Part shown: positions 48,557 to 62,200 of the stretch, piece after piece
Layout of the letters: each line of letters opens with the position of its first letter
Position numbering within the stretch: the first letter of the stretch is position 1
NCBI GenBank assembly: GCA_014871385.1
Contig: CM026423.1
Coordinates: 1,277,128 to 1,341,127, forward strand
DNA: 64,000 bases
Direction: 5' to 3'
Source of the DNA: Ceratodon purpureus
Lineage: Eukaryota > Streptophyta > Bryopsida > Pseudoditrichales > Ditrichaceae
Program-made: the position numbers and the translations under genes
The notes under the pieces: model-generated
What the model was told of the DNA's origin: nothing
What the model saw: only the letters and a program-made list of their open reading frames with translations
Database searches by the model: none

Positions 48557-50254
48557 AATTCCAATGTAAACAATCTCATCAACAGACTTTGGACCAGAAA
48601 GAAAGATAGAACCATCTTCCATAAGACATCGCAAGCAAAGTTATGAAGGACAGAGTTTTAGAATACGTCAGTCAGAGTGAGTGCGCATAGGCCTCTCAAT
48701 TGACATGTTAGAATTCAGAAAAAAGTTACTGGACAAGGAATGGAAGGAGATGAAAACATACATTTGTATAGGGTTGAATGAAATATAAAGTTTACAATTG
48801 TATACTGTTATTTCTCCTTTGACAAAAAAATTAAGAAAAATAGTTAATTAAATTAACCCCTAAAGTTCTGAGGGTATTTCTCATCAAAACTGCCTCAATA
48901 CAGCCCCTCTTCAAAGCAAGGTGGATTTTGCAAAGTTGGGGTCTTTTTTAGAACATCTAACCATAAGATCTTGTAGCTAACTTCTATGTCTACATGTCCA
49001 CCAAATCTCACACATTCATTCTTCAACAATTGCAAGGTCATAACATTCAAAGTAGAAAAACAAGTTTTTTTTCCCTGCAAAAAAAGGGGACATCAGAGTT
49101 TTGAAGGCCCAAAAAACCATTTTTTTGCATTATGGATTTTGGTGGTTTTGATGCACGTTAAAGAAGACTGAATTAGCTAATTGTACTAAGAATTTTTTTT
49201 TCAAGAAAGTTGTGGAAAGTTGCCAAAAAAATCATTTTCCGCTAGGGGGTATACTGAAATTCACAAACAAAGGCCGTTTTTGGACAATAAAAATAGCATA
49301 TGAAAAAATTTTGGATTAAAAATCCGAACGGTGAAAACATGCTCTACTTCCTTCTCTATACATAGAAATTTTTATTTTTGAAAAATATCAAAATCTTAAT
49401 TTTTGGTGGAATTTCAAAGTTTCGTCTTTGGGCAGATTTTGGCAGTTTTGGGCAGTTTTGGGCAGTTTTGGGCAGTTTTGGGCAGAATTTGCTGCATACA
49501 CAGTGGCTTAGAAAAATTCAGCAGCTGCCCAACGAGCAGCGTTTGACACTTAAACCTTCATAACTTTTGATCCTATGTCGGAATTGAAAAATAAAAATAC
49601 CCACACGAAGATCTCCGAACGGCCCACCTTCAATAAAAATTTCAGAAAATCTTGATATAAATTACATTCATAGGTACATGCCCAAATTCCAAAAAAGCCC
49701 AAATGTGGCAGATTGTCCTTTAGGGGTTAAGTTTTTTGAATAAAGTATATACTTTTTATGAAATTATCTTATTAACATAAGGTTTTTAAAAGCCATTGAG
49801 CAAAGCAAGAAGGGTTTGACTAAGGGCAACGGGTCTCATAGAACTTGTTGTCCATTAAGTCTTAGGATTTTACTCAAAACAACAATTGCGCCATAGCTCA
49901 AGTCAATCTCATTGGATTTTGGATTTTATAGCCCCTATACAACTCATCCAAATAATGTTAAAAATAAATAATATTTGACTTATCAAAATCAAGGAATGAA
50001 GATGCAAAAGACCATTAATAAAAAATATATTTTTCAATAAATATTCACTTGATCCAATAAATCAAATTAGCTTTTTACTTTCCAAAAATCATGAATATAA
50101 TGTTAAAAATTCTGAATTTTATTTTGTAAATCATTTATTATGAATTTTATTATAAAATTAATTATTATTCATTGTATAAAATAAAAAAAATAAAAAGAAA
50201 TTAAGTGAGTTCGTGACTCCATGACAGTTTCATTCCTGATTCATACAGTGAGTA
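48557..50254. other. AT-rich intergenic DNA with a 10-bp tandem repeat
   Basis: Four perfect copies of TTTTGGGCAG occupy 49446-49485, preceded by two degenerate ones. No gene is recognised in this stretch. Confidence 0.6.
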
Positions 50255-53200
50255 AGGTAGGAGCACCCATAAGCAAGCGTGTATCCATGGGCGAGCCCTA
50301 TATTTGTACCCATTGGCGAGCTTTTCAGTCCTATCACTGGCTGCAGTGAAAAAAAGGCGGTAATGGATGAACATGGGAACATAATTAGGTCCAGATGGGT
50401 TGCTTAGAGGTTCTATGGATGACAATGAATAGTAGCCTTGTGAAAAATAGAGAGGTAGTTGGAAGCTTGGTTTAGGGTGCATACAATGGGTGTCTTAAAG
50501 GCTTCTACGCACAATTAAAGGTGTAAGTGGAGGCGGATCATCTCATTTAATGGGATATATATGGGTGCTAGAGTGGCGGTTTAGAGTAAGTAAAAGGTCA
50601 TTAAAATGTAACTTTTCAAGGCGGCTATGGAAGTACCAGCTCTTGGTATAAGGTGCTCATTGTTAAACTGTGATGTATGGTTGTCTTTTCTATGTCTTTC
50701 CTCTTGTTCTTATGCTCTAACGTAGTGACTTAGCTATAGTCTTCTTGACGTGGTTAATTGTGTTAGTATTTGCTTGTGTCTACTATTGTTATTTGATTTT
50801 GTTGTCAACATGTCAAATTCATTGAGGGAAAGTGATGAGTATTTAGAGGACAGTTTTAATGAGCCTGAATCATAGGCACCTGAGTTACAGCAATATGAAA
50901 TGTCCAGAAACGGGGGGGTGGCTCGAAGGTGGGCTCCAGGTTGCAACAACTATGCATCCCAGGAGTCAGATCAGCTTGAGTTCGATGTGAGTGGCCGAGG
51001 TTGCATGCGTGCATGGAGCCAAGGTGTGAACAGTAGAGGCGGTCGGGTGAGCAGCCAAGGATTACACGGCAGATGGCAGTCTCCATACGTTGCAAGGAGC
51101 ATGGATCCCGGTACCGGGCCGAGAGGCGAGCGTCATGACTTCCTGCAGTCGGAAGCTGCAATTCCACCTGCGCAGGCAGCGTCGCCGAATGCACTAGGAG
51201 ACGTCGACAATGCACAAGGACAGCATGGACAAGTAGCTAGAAATCCACGATCAAGAAAAAGAACCGGGACATGGTCTGACGAGACCTTGGCTGCGGCAAT
51301 TGCAGCAGTCGATGCCGATGGGAAGCTGCGGACTGTAGGTCGGGATTTTGGAATACCAGCCTCCTCTCTCCGAGATCATGTCTACGGCACAGTGAGACAG
51401 CGAAAGCGAGGAAGGGCGGGAGTGCTCACGGCAAAAGAGGAATCCGATCTGGTCACTTGGATGTTGAGCATGCAGGATCATGCGCATCCAATTTCGGTGC
51501 AAGAGCTCCGGATCAAGGTTGCGGAAATAACTCAAGAACGCTGGATCCCGTTCACCGAAGGCATTCCCGGCAGGGGCTGGATGCGGTGGTTCCGTAGGAG
51601 ACACCCCGAACTCACACTGAGAGCTGCGCAGGGATTAGAGGAAGGTCGGGCGCGAGGTCTGAACTCCGTCAGCGTAGCTTCATTCTACGAGAACCTGCGG
51701 CAAGTTTATGAGAAACATCAGTACTCCCCATCCCAGATCTGGAATGCCGATGAGTCAGGAGCTCAAGCCGGCCGAAATGGAGGTGGGACTCTGGTTTTTG
51801 CAAGACGTGGGAGTAGATCTGTGCATACAACAGTGCCAGATAATAGGGAGCACATAACTGTGCTCTCATGCGTGAATGCAGCAGGTGCGTACATCCCTAA
51901 TTTCTACATCTTTAAGGGAAAACGTAGGCAGCGAAATTACATAATTAGATGTGAGCCTAAAGCATGCATGGCAATGCAGCCGAACGCATGGATGACAGCA
52001 TCTCTATTCTCAGCATGGATCTCGCATTTTATTAGCATCGTGAAAGAAAGATATGGGATTAGCATGCAAAACAGACACTTACTGGTACTTGATGGACATG
52101 GATCACATGTCACCTTAGAGGTAGTTCAGAAGGCTAGAGAGCAAGGACTTGACATCCTGACATTGCCAAGCCACACAAGCCACAGACTTCAGCCATTAGA
52201 TGTGAGCATCTTTAAGCCATTCAAGGTAGCATTCCGAGCATGCAGAGATCGTTGGACAATAAACAACAAAGGAAAAGGGGCTTCTAAAGAAGACCTTGCA
52301 GATTGGGTTTCACAAGGACTGAGGAAGGCTCTCACCATAGACAAGATCCAGAAAGGATTTGCGGCCACTGGAATTTGGCCTCTGAATCCGAACGCGATGG
52401 AGAAGTACATGCAGCCCAGTTCGTGCTTTGAGGAGGCAGCAGGTTCAGACTTCGAAGGCGCCTCCGACTCGGCCTCTGACTGCGACTTGGATGCGGTGAC
52501 TGCTGGACACGGCCCTGGGCCTGCAGAGGGTGAAAATGGCGAGGGAGGTCCTGCACAGGAAGACCAATTTCGAGACCCACATTTCTTTGTGGCTTCGGAT
52601 CCCGACCTTGGCTCTGACGGTGACGGCCACGCTGCTCAGGACTCGGAGGAAGATATTGGCTCCGCTGCAACAGCCCGCAACCTGTTTGCGCTACCTCAAA
52701 TTGTGCGCCGCACTCCACGAGCTCGCAGAATGGAAGAGCCCCTAGTCGACTACTCGAAATCCATCATCATGACCTCTCAGGACTACATTGACGCAATGGA
52801 AGCAAAGGCAGCCAGAAAATTGGCAGTTGCAAAAGAGAGGGAGGAGCGCAAGATTCAAGCCGAAGCCAGGAAGCTCTAGCGAGAAGAAGAGAAGACCCGG
52901 AAGGAGGCGGAGAAAGTGATGCGCAGCATCCAGGCCGAGAGGCGTAAGGTGGAGCGCGAGCGAGAGAAGGCCAGGAAGGTTGCTGAGAGAGCGAGGAAGA
53001 AGGCGGAAGCTGAAGCACTCAAGCGCCAGAGAAGGTCGGGGGGATTCATGGCGGGGGGAAGCTCGGCAGCGCAGCATGCGGATCAGGCGGAGAGTCTCCG
53101 CCAAGAGCCGTTGTCATCGGCTAGGGACAGCCAAGCCTCCAACGGACTCCACGTTTGAGCATGGGAGCGCTCTCATGTTGTGGGAACCAGATCATGTTTT

Positions 53201-53766
53201 GGGAACCTTGATCCCAATGACTATAGTAGCCAATGCAATTTCAGCAGTAGCACATGCCACTAAGGAGTGATAATTGGGTGTGAGGTGGCAGATTTTGGGT
53301 GCCCATGAAAACTAATGTGGGGGATAGCTTGAACATGATATGATATGATGGTGTGTGACTTTAAAGCCACTTAAGTTTAGTTTTTGGGATCTACGTGTTT
53401 GGAGACTAGTGTTCAATAGATTACAGTTTTAGTAATCAATAGATGGTTACCATCAAACATAAGTGGACGGTTTCGTGTACTAGTGACCTCCTTTTTAGAG
53501 GCTCTTTGGCTTCATTTTAGATCACCACAAGGCAGTAAAGGCTTACACTTCAATCCATTCTAACAACCTCTATGGACAAGTTTTGAAATAAATTGATTTT
53601 TGACTTTGCAATATTTTAAAAAAAAATTGATCATGATTCACTAACTTCTACCAATACCAATATTTTTGCCTTCCTCTTGCTAATCCAAAAACATGGTTTT
53701 CTCACTACATTGCTCACTGTAAATAAGCAGAATCCCTTAAACGCATGCTTATGGGTGCTCCTACCT
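50255..53766 (+). mobile_element. pogo-type (Tc1/mariner superfamily) DNA transposon
   Basis: TIRs at 50255-50280 and 53741-53766 match at 25 of 26 positions and begin AGGTAGGAGCACCCATAAGC. TA flanks both ends (50253-50254 and 53767-53768), the expected target duplication. The interior has a single transposase reading frame on the plus strand with DDD catalytic motifs. The near-identity of the TIRs argues for a fairly recent insertion; the transposase frame carries two amber codons. Confidence 0.92.
50810..53158 (+). pseudogene. pogo-type transposase (psq HTH, CENP-B HTH, DDE_1), two in-frame TAG codons
   Basis: One reading frame runs from ATG 50810 to the stop ending at 53158, interrupted by TAG at 50873-50875 and TAG at 52877-52879. 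The longest uninterrupted part is 50900-52879 (659 residues). It contains an N-terminal psq-type HTH (WSDETLAAAIAAVDADG..., ASSLRDHVYG), a CENP-B-like HTH (VQELRIKVAEITQ, RGWMRWFRRRHPEL), then the DDE_1 core with the three acidic residues in IWNADESG, LLVLDGHGSHVT and LQPLDVSIFKPFK. The C-terminal part after the second TAG is a Lys/Arg/Glu-rich coiled coil (EREREKARKVAERARKKAEA). The enzyme would excise and insert at TA. Both TAG codons replace what look like CAG Gln codons; otherwise the frame is intact. Confidence 0.9.
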
Positions 53767-56246
53767 TAAAGCTATCCTTGCCTGCATGAGTTGGGCAGGT
53801 TATTTTTACACATACTCTAAGGTGGTTACCCTAAGCCCAAACAAATAAGAATTACAGATATGAGCCATCAATATTATTTAGTGTTGTTGTTTTAAAGGGG
53901 TTGGCAAGAAGAAACAAATTCCAATACAAGTCGAAACATAGTTTTTGGATGAAGAATGAATTAGTTATAAATTTTCAAAGTTGCAGTATGACCCATCCCA
54001 TTCATGTCATATACGTACACCTCTTTCTGTCTACTAAAGATGTTGAAACCAACAAGAACAAATCCATAACCACACTTACATATACTAAAACCAACAAGAG
54101 AGAACCCACTACCAATTGTAACTCATGCTACAACCAACATCATTACAACATTGATTGCGGATAATACCCCCAGCTATTGGTGAAAAGAGCCAGCTAGTGA
54201 TGGGGTAACCACCCTACCCATAATCTGCCCTCATTAGGCTATGTGCACCTAGAATGGTGCACTCCAAAACTAGTAACTTTTGATGGCCTCGACTCCTTCT
54301 GTAAAGCAACCCTTTTTATTATATGAAAACACCTCACATTATATTAGAATAGCAACACCGGCATTTTTTTCTCTCTCAAAACAATTATCAATCATGGCAA
54401 AGATGCAGACGTTCGACAAAAAAATATAATATCTTCATATTATATTTTATTTTGCTTAAAATAAATGCCTGCCTTCTGGCTTAAGCCTGGCAAATACAAT
54501 CCATCAATATGCTATGCAAGAAGACGAGAAACTAATCTGCAAAATTAAAATTTGCACAATTGATCATCAGGCATCAAGCTAATGAATTTGTAACAACTTC
54601 TTCACACATTAACCTTAGCCTCTCCTTGCACTGGCCCAACATTGGAAGATATGAAATTACTACTACTATTAGGCTAGTCTTTAAAATCAAATACTAATCA
54701 AATAGAAGTGAATATTTATATGTATTACTGAGTGTAAATTATTTTAAAGTTCTTTTTTAAGTTTCATTTTATATCAATGGTAAGATTTGCTACTAATATG
54801 GTCTTCAACCACCTCATTGTTTAATACATATTTTACACACATTATTTGTGCTTGAAATATCTACTATATAATATTATATATAAATCCACAATTATCATTT
54901 ACTACAAAGATTTTCCATTTCTTGAATTTTTTTTAAAATGTTAAAAACACGGGTCTAAAAGTATTTGTCACCTTTCAATTGACAAATTAATCTCCTATAT
55001 TGTAAAACTCGTTAATGATTTATTTGTATCTTTTTTTGAATTAGGTATATTTTTATATCACGATGTCTTCATTTTCATTCTTATAGATGTATTTGTGAAT
55101 TAAATACCCAAACATGAGAAAGTATTTCTAGACAAATAAACTTCATGAACATACAACTCTCCTATTACGGTATGTTCAAAAACTGTGACTTCTGCTTTAC
55201 ACGTTTGCTTTTTAAAACTAAAAAAAAACTCTAAACTGAAGCTTACAAGATGTAAATAACAATAATAATAATAATGCAAAAGCGTTTGAAGTCTAATTCC
55301 AATCACTGGGTCGATGCCATTCCGGCTACATGAAATCAGTTGAAAAAATCACTGTTCGGGATCCTGTGTTCTGTAATAATTTTGTAAATAATAGTTTAAC
55401 GTCCAATTTACAGGAAGATCGAAAGGAGTCTGAATTGCTCTGCTATTGATATGTGTTGGCATGTGCTGTCCTAAAGTGTTGATAAGTTGTTAATTTCTCT
55501 CTTGTCTGGCCTTTGCTGCTTGCTGGAGAGAGGGCTTACACTAGCTGGACACGAAGTAGACTCACGGGTTCACCCTGTTCATCCTTGTTCCGCGGTTTGT
55601 TCATCTAGGCTTCATGGTCCAGATTGTAGTGCATTTTCCCGTTGCGTTGCCCTGTCATTGATCCATCGATGTATTACAAACTTTGACTTCCAGATTTATC
55701 TCAGGAATCAGGGATACAAAGTGAGTGGGATTTTTGTCAATGAGGTTGTTTACAGCGTTGTTATTCTGAATTTCACAAGTAAAAGGTTTAGCCACAAATT
55801 TCACAAGTGCAATAGTTTGGCACATAAATTCTACAATCTCAGCACATATGTGCCATGATGCTGGAATGTGCAAGCAGGAGAAGAGACACGAAACGAGATC
55901 GGAATGATATGCAAGTGACGTTCCAAAAATGATGTACAAGAGTTGGGCCAGCTGGGGACCATGTCACATACCACCGTCGAGAAGACGGTGTGTCCAGCCT
56001 CTAACCCCTCCTATGTTAAAAAGAATTCTGAATGTGTCCTAGTAATGGAAATAACAGCAACTCCAAGTAAGGCTAGTCTCCAAAATGACTAATGGAATCC
56101 TAAACTAGAAAACCAGAGTATGAAGTAATTGCCAGGGTAGTGTGCAAATCTACAGAGCCTCACCGTCCCCAGTTCTACCTAAGAGTATACAGCCCCACAT
56201 TGAGGCATTCAAACTTTGCAATATACAAAGTGCAAGTGCACAATTC
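53767..56246. other. AT-rich intergenic DNA, no gene assigned
   Basis: Very AT-rich between 54350 and 55300. The open frame 55487-55858 shows no recognisable domain. Confidence 0.55.
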
Positions 56247-57624
56247 TCAGCATACCTCCTGAAGCGCCTGTGGTGTATGGAGGTTCCCTCGTCTAACAGT
56301 GTCTCCGTGTTGCATCGAGTCGAACGCCTGGATATCTGCCGGTTCGGTGTCATTGGTGGTCATCAGGTCGGTTGCAGAAGAGGTCGGACGGTTTGATTCA
56401 GATGCCTCCTCGTCTGTGTGCATTAGGTCCGCTGGAGGAGATGATGGAATACATGTCTCCTCCGTGGGGTCCTCATCTGCATGCATCGAGTCGGGTGACA
56501 GTGATGAAGAAGCACCACCCTCATGCGTTTGCATCGCCAAGTCGCTTGGTGGGTAAGCATACGCATCGGGGATTTTCTGAGCATCGAGGTGGTCCATCGC
56601 CGGCGCTCCAGAGTTGAAGACGATAGGGAACTTTGTCACCCGGGGCTTGTCCGCAAGAATGTTACGCTGCACCTTCTCAATGAGTACCTTGGTAGGGGGT
56701 TCCTCACGCAACGCCTCCTCCACGTAGTCATTGCTTACATAGTAGCCCACTCTGATGAACTCCTGCCCCTGGTAGGAACACGTCAACAGAAGCACTGTAA
56801 CGCCGATGATGTCCTCCTCTGGAATCTTCGAGAGTTCGGGCGGATCCGCCTGTAAAACACCACAGCCAAGCTCATTCACCTCACCATTCTCACCCTAAGA
56901 AAAACAATCACAATATTCCCTAGCGCTTCCCACACGCTGGGCGGGAACCCAGTCCACAACGGTAACAAACTCCCCGACAAACACATTTCCCTTAACAAGC
57001 AAACATAAAATAAAAAACATCAAAAAGCAGACCCCATCGATAACCCTAAGAACCAACAAGACAGACACTTAACACAACAAGTCACCAAAAGAGACATACC
57101 TGAAAAACAAACCGGTAATTCCCGACATTCACAGGCCCAACCAACACACTCTCCAGCACCTGATCGTACTTCTCATCCTCCGCCGACCCAACATATATGA
57201 GCTTCCACTCAAGATCTGCAACCACAACACAAACACTTAATTCCAATCCTAAACATTACAAACACTAACCCACACCCTGAAAACCAATCCAGAGCAAAAA
57301 GGACCACACTCACCATCGTTAAAGTCAACCAGGCACACATACAAAATCTCGAACAAGAAGAGGCTCATATAGAAGAGGCTCATATAGATGATATCGAAAG
57401 CTAACAAAACAAACCGACACACTCACCATCATCAAGTGCAACCAAGCACACATAAAATTCGGAACCAGAATGGCTTCATAAACAGAAAACAGAGCAAATA
57501 AACCAAGACACTCACCATCATTAAGAGCAACCAAGCACTCATACGAAATCTCAAACTGGAAGGGGTTCATAAACATGGACGGATTGTCCAGCACGGTCAC
57601 GTTGGTCACATTCACAGCACTCAT
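56247..57624 (-). CDS. ASF1: Histone chaperone ASF1
   Basis: Three minus-strand exons join in frame: 57516-57624, 57100-57215 and 56247-56849 (275 residues). The first encodes [18 protein letters not shown] and [16 protein letters not shown], the second [19 protein letters not shown] to NYRFVFQ, and the third [37 protein letters not shown] and RVTKFPIVF. This is the complete immunoglobulin-like ASF1 core of about 155 residues. It carries H3-H4 dimers to CAF-1 and HIRA during replication-coupled and -independent nucleosome assembly. The C-terminal tail (about residues 165-275) is acidic and Ser-rich, with four DSM/DLM-type repeats ([31 protein letters not shown]), longer than usual for plant ASF1. 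The last codons overlap a possible donor (GAG/GTATGC), so another short exon is possible. Three E2F-type sites lie upstream. Confidence 0.95.
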
Positions 57625-57871
57625 GATGATGGGAACGAGACTACAACCAACGCTCTAAAATCAAAAACTCCAACCACAAGCAACCCAAACTGGAGATGAA
57701 TTGCGAATACGATTCTATAGGCAAGGCAGGTGGTCACGGAAGCTCCAAAGAGTGGGTGCAGAGTAGAGCGCCAAGTGAAGATTGGAGAAGGAAGAGTGAA
57801 GAGTGAAGAGTGAGGAGAGTAGAGACTGAGCCAACTGCGGCGCCATGTTGAGCTTTTGGGGCGAAACCAAC

Positions 57872-58033
57872 CGCGGGAACAGACACCTTTGAATTGCGGG
57901 AGATGACTGGACGGGTTCCTGGCAGGGTATGGGCTGTATCTTGGGGGTGCATAGGCGGGTATAGATCCGGGTTTGGGTGGGGGTGGGGCGCGGGAAGGGA
58001 CGGGACGGAGAGCGCGGGAGTGCACCGCGGGAA
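57872..58033 (-). promoter_or_regulatory. Cluster of three E2F-type sites upstream of ASF1
   Basis: On the minus strand TTCCCGCG (consensus TTSSCGSS) occurs at 57872-57879, 57990-57997 and 58026-58033, about 250-410 bases before the ASF1 start codon. ASF1 genes of Arabidopsis are known E2F targets, so S-phase regulation fits. Confidence 0.65.
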
Positions 58034-58039
58034 GAGCCT

Positions 58040-59234
58040 GAGGGAGGCAACTTAACGTTCAAATCGTTGGGCGATTGATTGATTGATTGAGAGCCCGTGA
58101 ATTTGTTGTCCATCCAAATGTTGTCCTAAGTTAGTTGAGTCAGAACAGAGTTCATTCTACAAAGTACAAACCGAGGAATCGTTTGTTGGGAGCTTGGGAG
58201 CTTGCGTGGGTGCTTGTGGGTTTAGGGTTCACGGTGCGTTTGGGATATGTCCTCAGTTACATGAAGAAGAAGCAAAATTCCGCTTCATTTTTGGGCCCGG
58301 CGTGAATTATGCGTCTGTTTTTGTTAAGCATCTTTTATCCGTGTTTGCAACACATGGCAAAGTTCAAGAATGATTACTCCCATCCTAGAGGAAGGTAGAC
58401 ATTATGTTATTCAGTTGCAAGGTTTAAGAAACAGGTTTAGTTCTTGAAAGTCGAAACTTGGGTTTGAAGAGTAATGGATGCTGACTCATCTCAGGGCGAT
58501 GGCTGCTTTATGGATTTTGGGAATTGGGTAAATAGCTGCATGAGCTGGATTTTTGTTTGAATGTGCAACTTTGTGCAGTTTTCTTTAAAAGATCATGTTT
58601 ATTTGGGGGTTTTAAAGTGGAACTAGGATTTAGACGAAGGGGATGAGATTGTTTTGGGAGTATGGACTCGTAGATAGAGTATATGGGTACTGGGATACAA
58701 ATTTTGGCTGTAAGTTTCAAATGATTACATCAACATATACTAAGGAGTGGGCTTTCATATACTGTCTGTGTTGGTACAATCTAAATGTTACAGCTACTCA
58801 GATTTCTACATGAACCTAAGGTTTGATAAATTGGATCCAATGAATTGTTGGAAACTTCAATGAAAATACAAGTGATAGTAATGAGTTGGTCTAATCGAAT
58901 TCATCATGGTTTGAATGTTGGTGCTTGCTTATCACCTCCGGCAGTTTGCTCGTATAAGATTCGGGGGCCGAATTCTCGGTATGGATCCTCTTGTCGCTTC
59001 CACTGCATTCATGCAAAATAAAGTTGTATCATTGCACCTTTTTTTACGAGATGTTACTTTCATAGTCCAAAGATTGATGGTCGATTGATGAAAAGCAGCG
59101 GTACACTTAGAAACGATTTCGATGCATCTAAAGGAGTTGCACATCAATTAGAAATATCCTGATTAAGCAAATATTACAGTCAAGCAAACTAGTAACCATG
59201 CAATAGTTCAAAATCACGGCGGAAGTTCTGAAGA
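58040..59234. other. Spacer between ASF1 and the acyltransferase gene
   Basis: Contains GATT repeats at about 58072-58089 and no recognised gene. The last few hundred bases likely include the 3' untranslated region of the gene to the right. Confidence 0.5.
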
Positions 59235-62200
59235 CTATACCAGTAAGTACTCGAAGCCTCTCTCTACCTCACCCTGCACATGCTTGTAAACAGCTTGTGC
59301 CTCCTTCTTGTCTTTCTGCAGCTCCTTTTCCCTGCCTGGAACCAACCACACAAATTATCTTCATCAGAAGACTGATAACAACTTATAGACTAATCGAAAC
59401 CAAAACAAGAACAGGAGTGTGCTCGCTAATCCCCTTTCTTTAAAAAAAGGACTCCGTCTTCGTGCTTGAGCTACGTCTGAAATTGAAGGATCCTCTAATT
59501 CTGGCAGATTCACGCAAGTGAATATCTAGAGCTTGATCTTTACAGACCTAAACCTGAACAAGACAACCGTGAACTACATTATGGGATAGATTTATACCTG
59601 CAGTAATAATGGGTTTCCCAAATTTGACATACATTCTCCCTGGCGTGAGCTTAGGAGTTGCAAAGGGAAAATGAATAGGCTGATCTGCAACTTCATCAGC
59701 GAGATCCCCCCTGCCAGCAAGAAAATCACCAAGTTATTACCGCACGAGAATGAGGTTAAGAAAGACACCGCATAATGTAGCCCAACTGAATGTGTTACAA
59801 GTTAAACTGACCGATGCTGAGATTAGCGCCCTTTTGGTATAAGAAAATGCATTTTATAAACTAATTCTAAACCTTGCATAGAATCAGTAAAATTATTAAA
59901 GCCCTTATTCGCATTTTCATCAAAGTATAACTACATGTGAGCTAATTATATTTCTGACATGCATCCGATTTGTACTTGAAAGGTGAGTGCTCTCTGGAAG
60001 CGTTGTTCACCTGAGATTGATAGCAGGTATTGAAACCTTCTCTTCGAGATTTGGGATACGTCTGATATCATTCAGATCGAAGATAATCTACACAAAGAAC
60101 ATGCGGATTAACAAATCACTCAATACACAGTAACAGCTGTTAGAGACATCACGTTACACCATCTTGAGTTCTTCGTACATCATGGTGATGAACGCTCGTA
60201 ATACTTCACTAGCTCCTTCAAGTTATATGACACAAAGATGCAATGATTCTCGGTTCTAAGAACTAAGTGGATTATGATTTCGTTTCTGATAAGCCAGGCC
60301 GAAAGTTCTTACGTTGAGTATCTCATCCTCTCCAACAGTTGAGACCGGGATGATGGTACACCCAAATCGTGCCGCCATCCGAACAAATTCTGATCTCTCG
60401 GGCCAAAAAAGTTTGTGAGCTTCACCCTGCAATCAGCCTTAGAAAGTCAAAACGAGTGTAGACATTGCTCCTTAATAAAGGACCAGCAAAGATAGGAGAA
60501 TGTAACAAAGAGTTTTTAAAACTCCGTAATAAAACACGGAAGACTGAGTCTGTTCAATTTTCCATGAAGATAGAAATTCATCTGGAAAATAACATTCAGA
60601 TATCTCCCTTAACCAGGATGTGTGATAATAATACCTTGCGATGTAGAGCCTCCCGAGCACCTCCTGGATACAGCAATGTGGAATATCCAGTTTTTAAGAG
60701 CTTAAACATTGTTTTCCCGGACACAGGTACCGCACCGAAATTACGATACAAATCGGACATACTGGATTCCTGGGGCCAAAAGAAAAAAATCCAGACATGG
60801 TTCATATCAGACTAATCAGAATACGTTTTCGTTACAAAATATATGGTAAGCAGAGTTGACAGTCAGAATTTCTGTCAAAATTGTTTACAGGATTGTCTCA
60901 AACTAATCAGATCACTAACCATTTAGAGATATGTTATACATCATCTCCTACAAAACCTGATTCAGATGTCGTATGACAAACCTGCAAGTCTTCCTCCCAT
61001 TTGGTTTCAAACAACACAGGATGGGCCAATCCTCGAACCATAAGGCCCCTCTCCTTGAAAACCTTGTATATGATTATTGTCATGTCCAACCCGAAGTACA
61101 TGTGATTTCCTACAAATAGCACTGGTCGATCATTGGGTATGTTCTGAAGTCCGAGCTCCACTTCACCGCTATCGGTAGTGGAGAAAAATACAGGACTAGT
61201 CGCCTGCCATATCAACCTGAAAGTGATTTCCATACGGATTAAGTTAAAATCCATCTTGCAGTTGTTGCAAGCTACCTCCTGGACAAAGCAGACTCTTAGA
61301 AACGAGTGACTGCACAATTTATAGAAGAAGAATCTGCTGTAATTTGGCCTAAGTACAATTTCATTCCTCTGATGTCCGACCAATATCACATGCTCCGATA
61401 TCATGCTTCGTTTCTCTATGAAGCACTTCTCTGAGATAGCATAATTGTCTGATAATGCAGCACAATAAACAGCAACAAAAATGCAGAACAAGAAATATTT
61501 AAAAAAAAAAAGAGGAATGTTATCAAGGAACTCACTTAGCGTTTTTATTATAAGCAGCGTCAAATTCATCCTGAGTTGGGACAACAAAATCACTAACTAC
61601 GTCTTGGTTTCGTCCGCGCCGATAAATACCAGTTCCCTGTATCACTGAGGCTAGATTAAGTCCACCTTCCTGCAAATGCCATAATCATCTCTTAGAGTTG
61701 TCATAAAAGACCATACCCTCCTTAGTTAAAAACAACGAATACAAAAAGTGTTGCACAATAGTCTAGAAGACAAGTTGAGAAACAGGAGAGAGGGGGCCCA
61801 AACCAGCAAGAGGGTGTGCCCGCTGTCTTTAAAGTATCTAGTTCGGCAATTGGGCAAAATCTGTTTTAGCCTTCTAGCCTCATCTGCACTCGGCAGCATT
61901 TGATCCTTTCCACTGAAACCCCACAGATATAATAAATAAGACAGTATAGCACATCAATAAGTCAACTCACTAAACCACAAAAGTGTTAGGCAGGACGGTG
62001 GACTTTGAAAAGATTGAGCTACAATACAGATAAAGCATTTATCAACCTCCCTGGCTCCGACTTCAAAGTTATTATTAACGCAATCCGGTCATAGCATAAA
62101 GTTCTTGACCATTCACATACCTAGCTAGTATCAACACCTGGGCTCGTACAGCATGAAGCCGAGAATTCGTATAAAGCGCTGCTGAATGAAGCAGTTTTAG

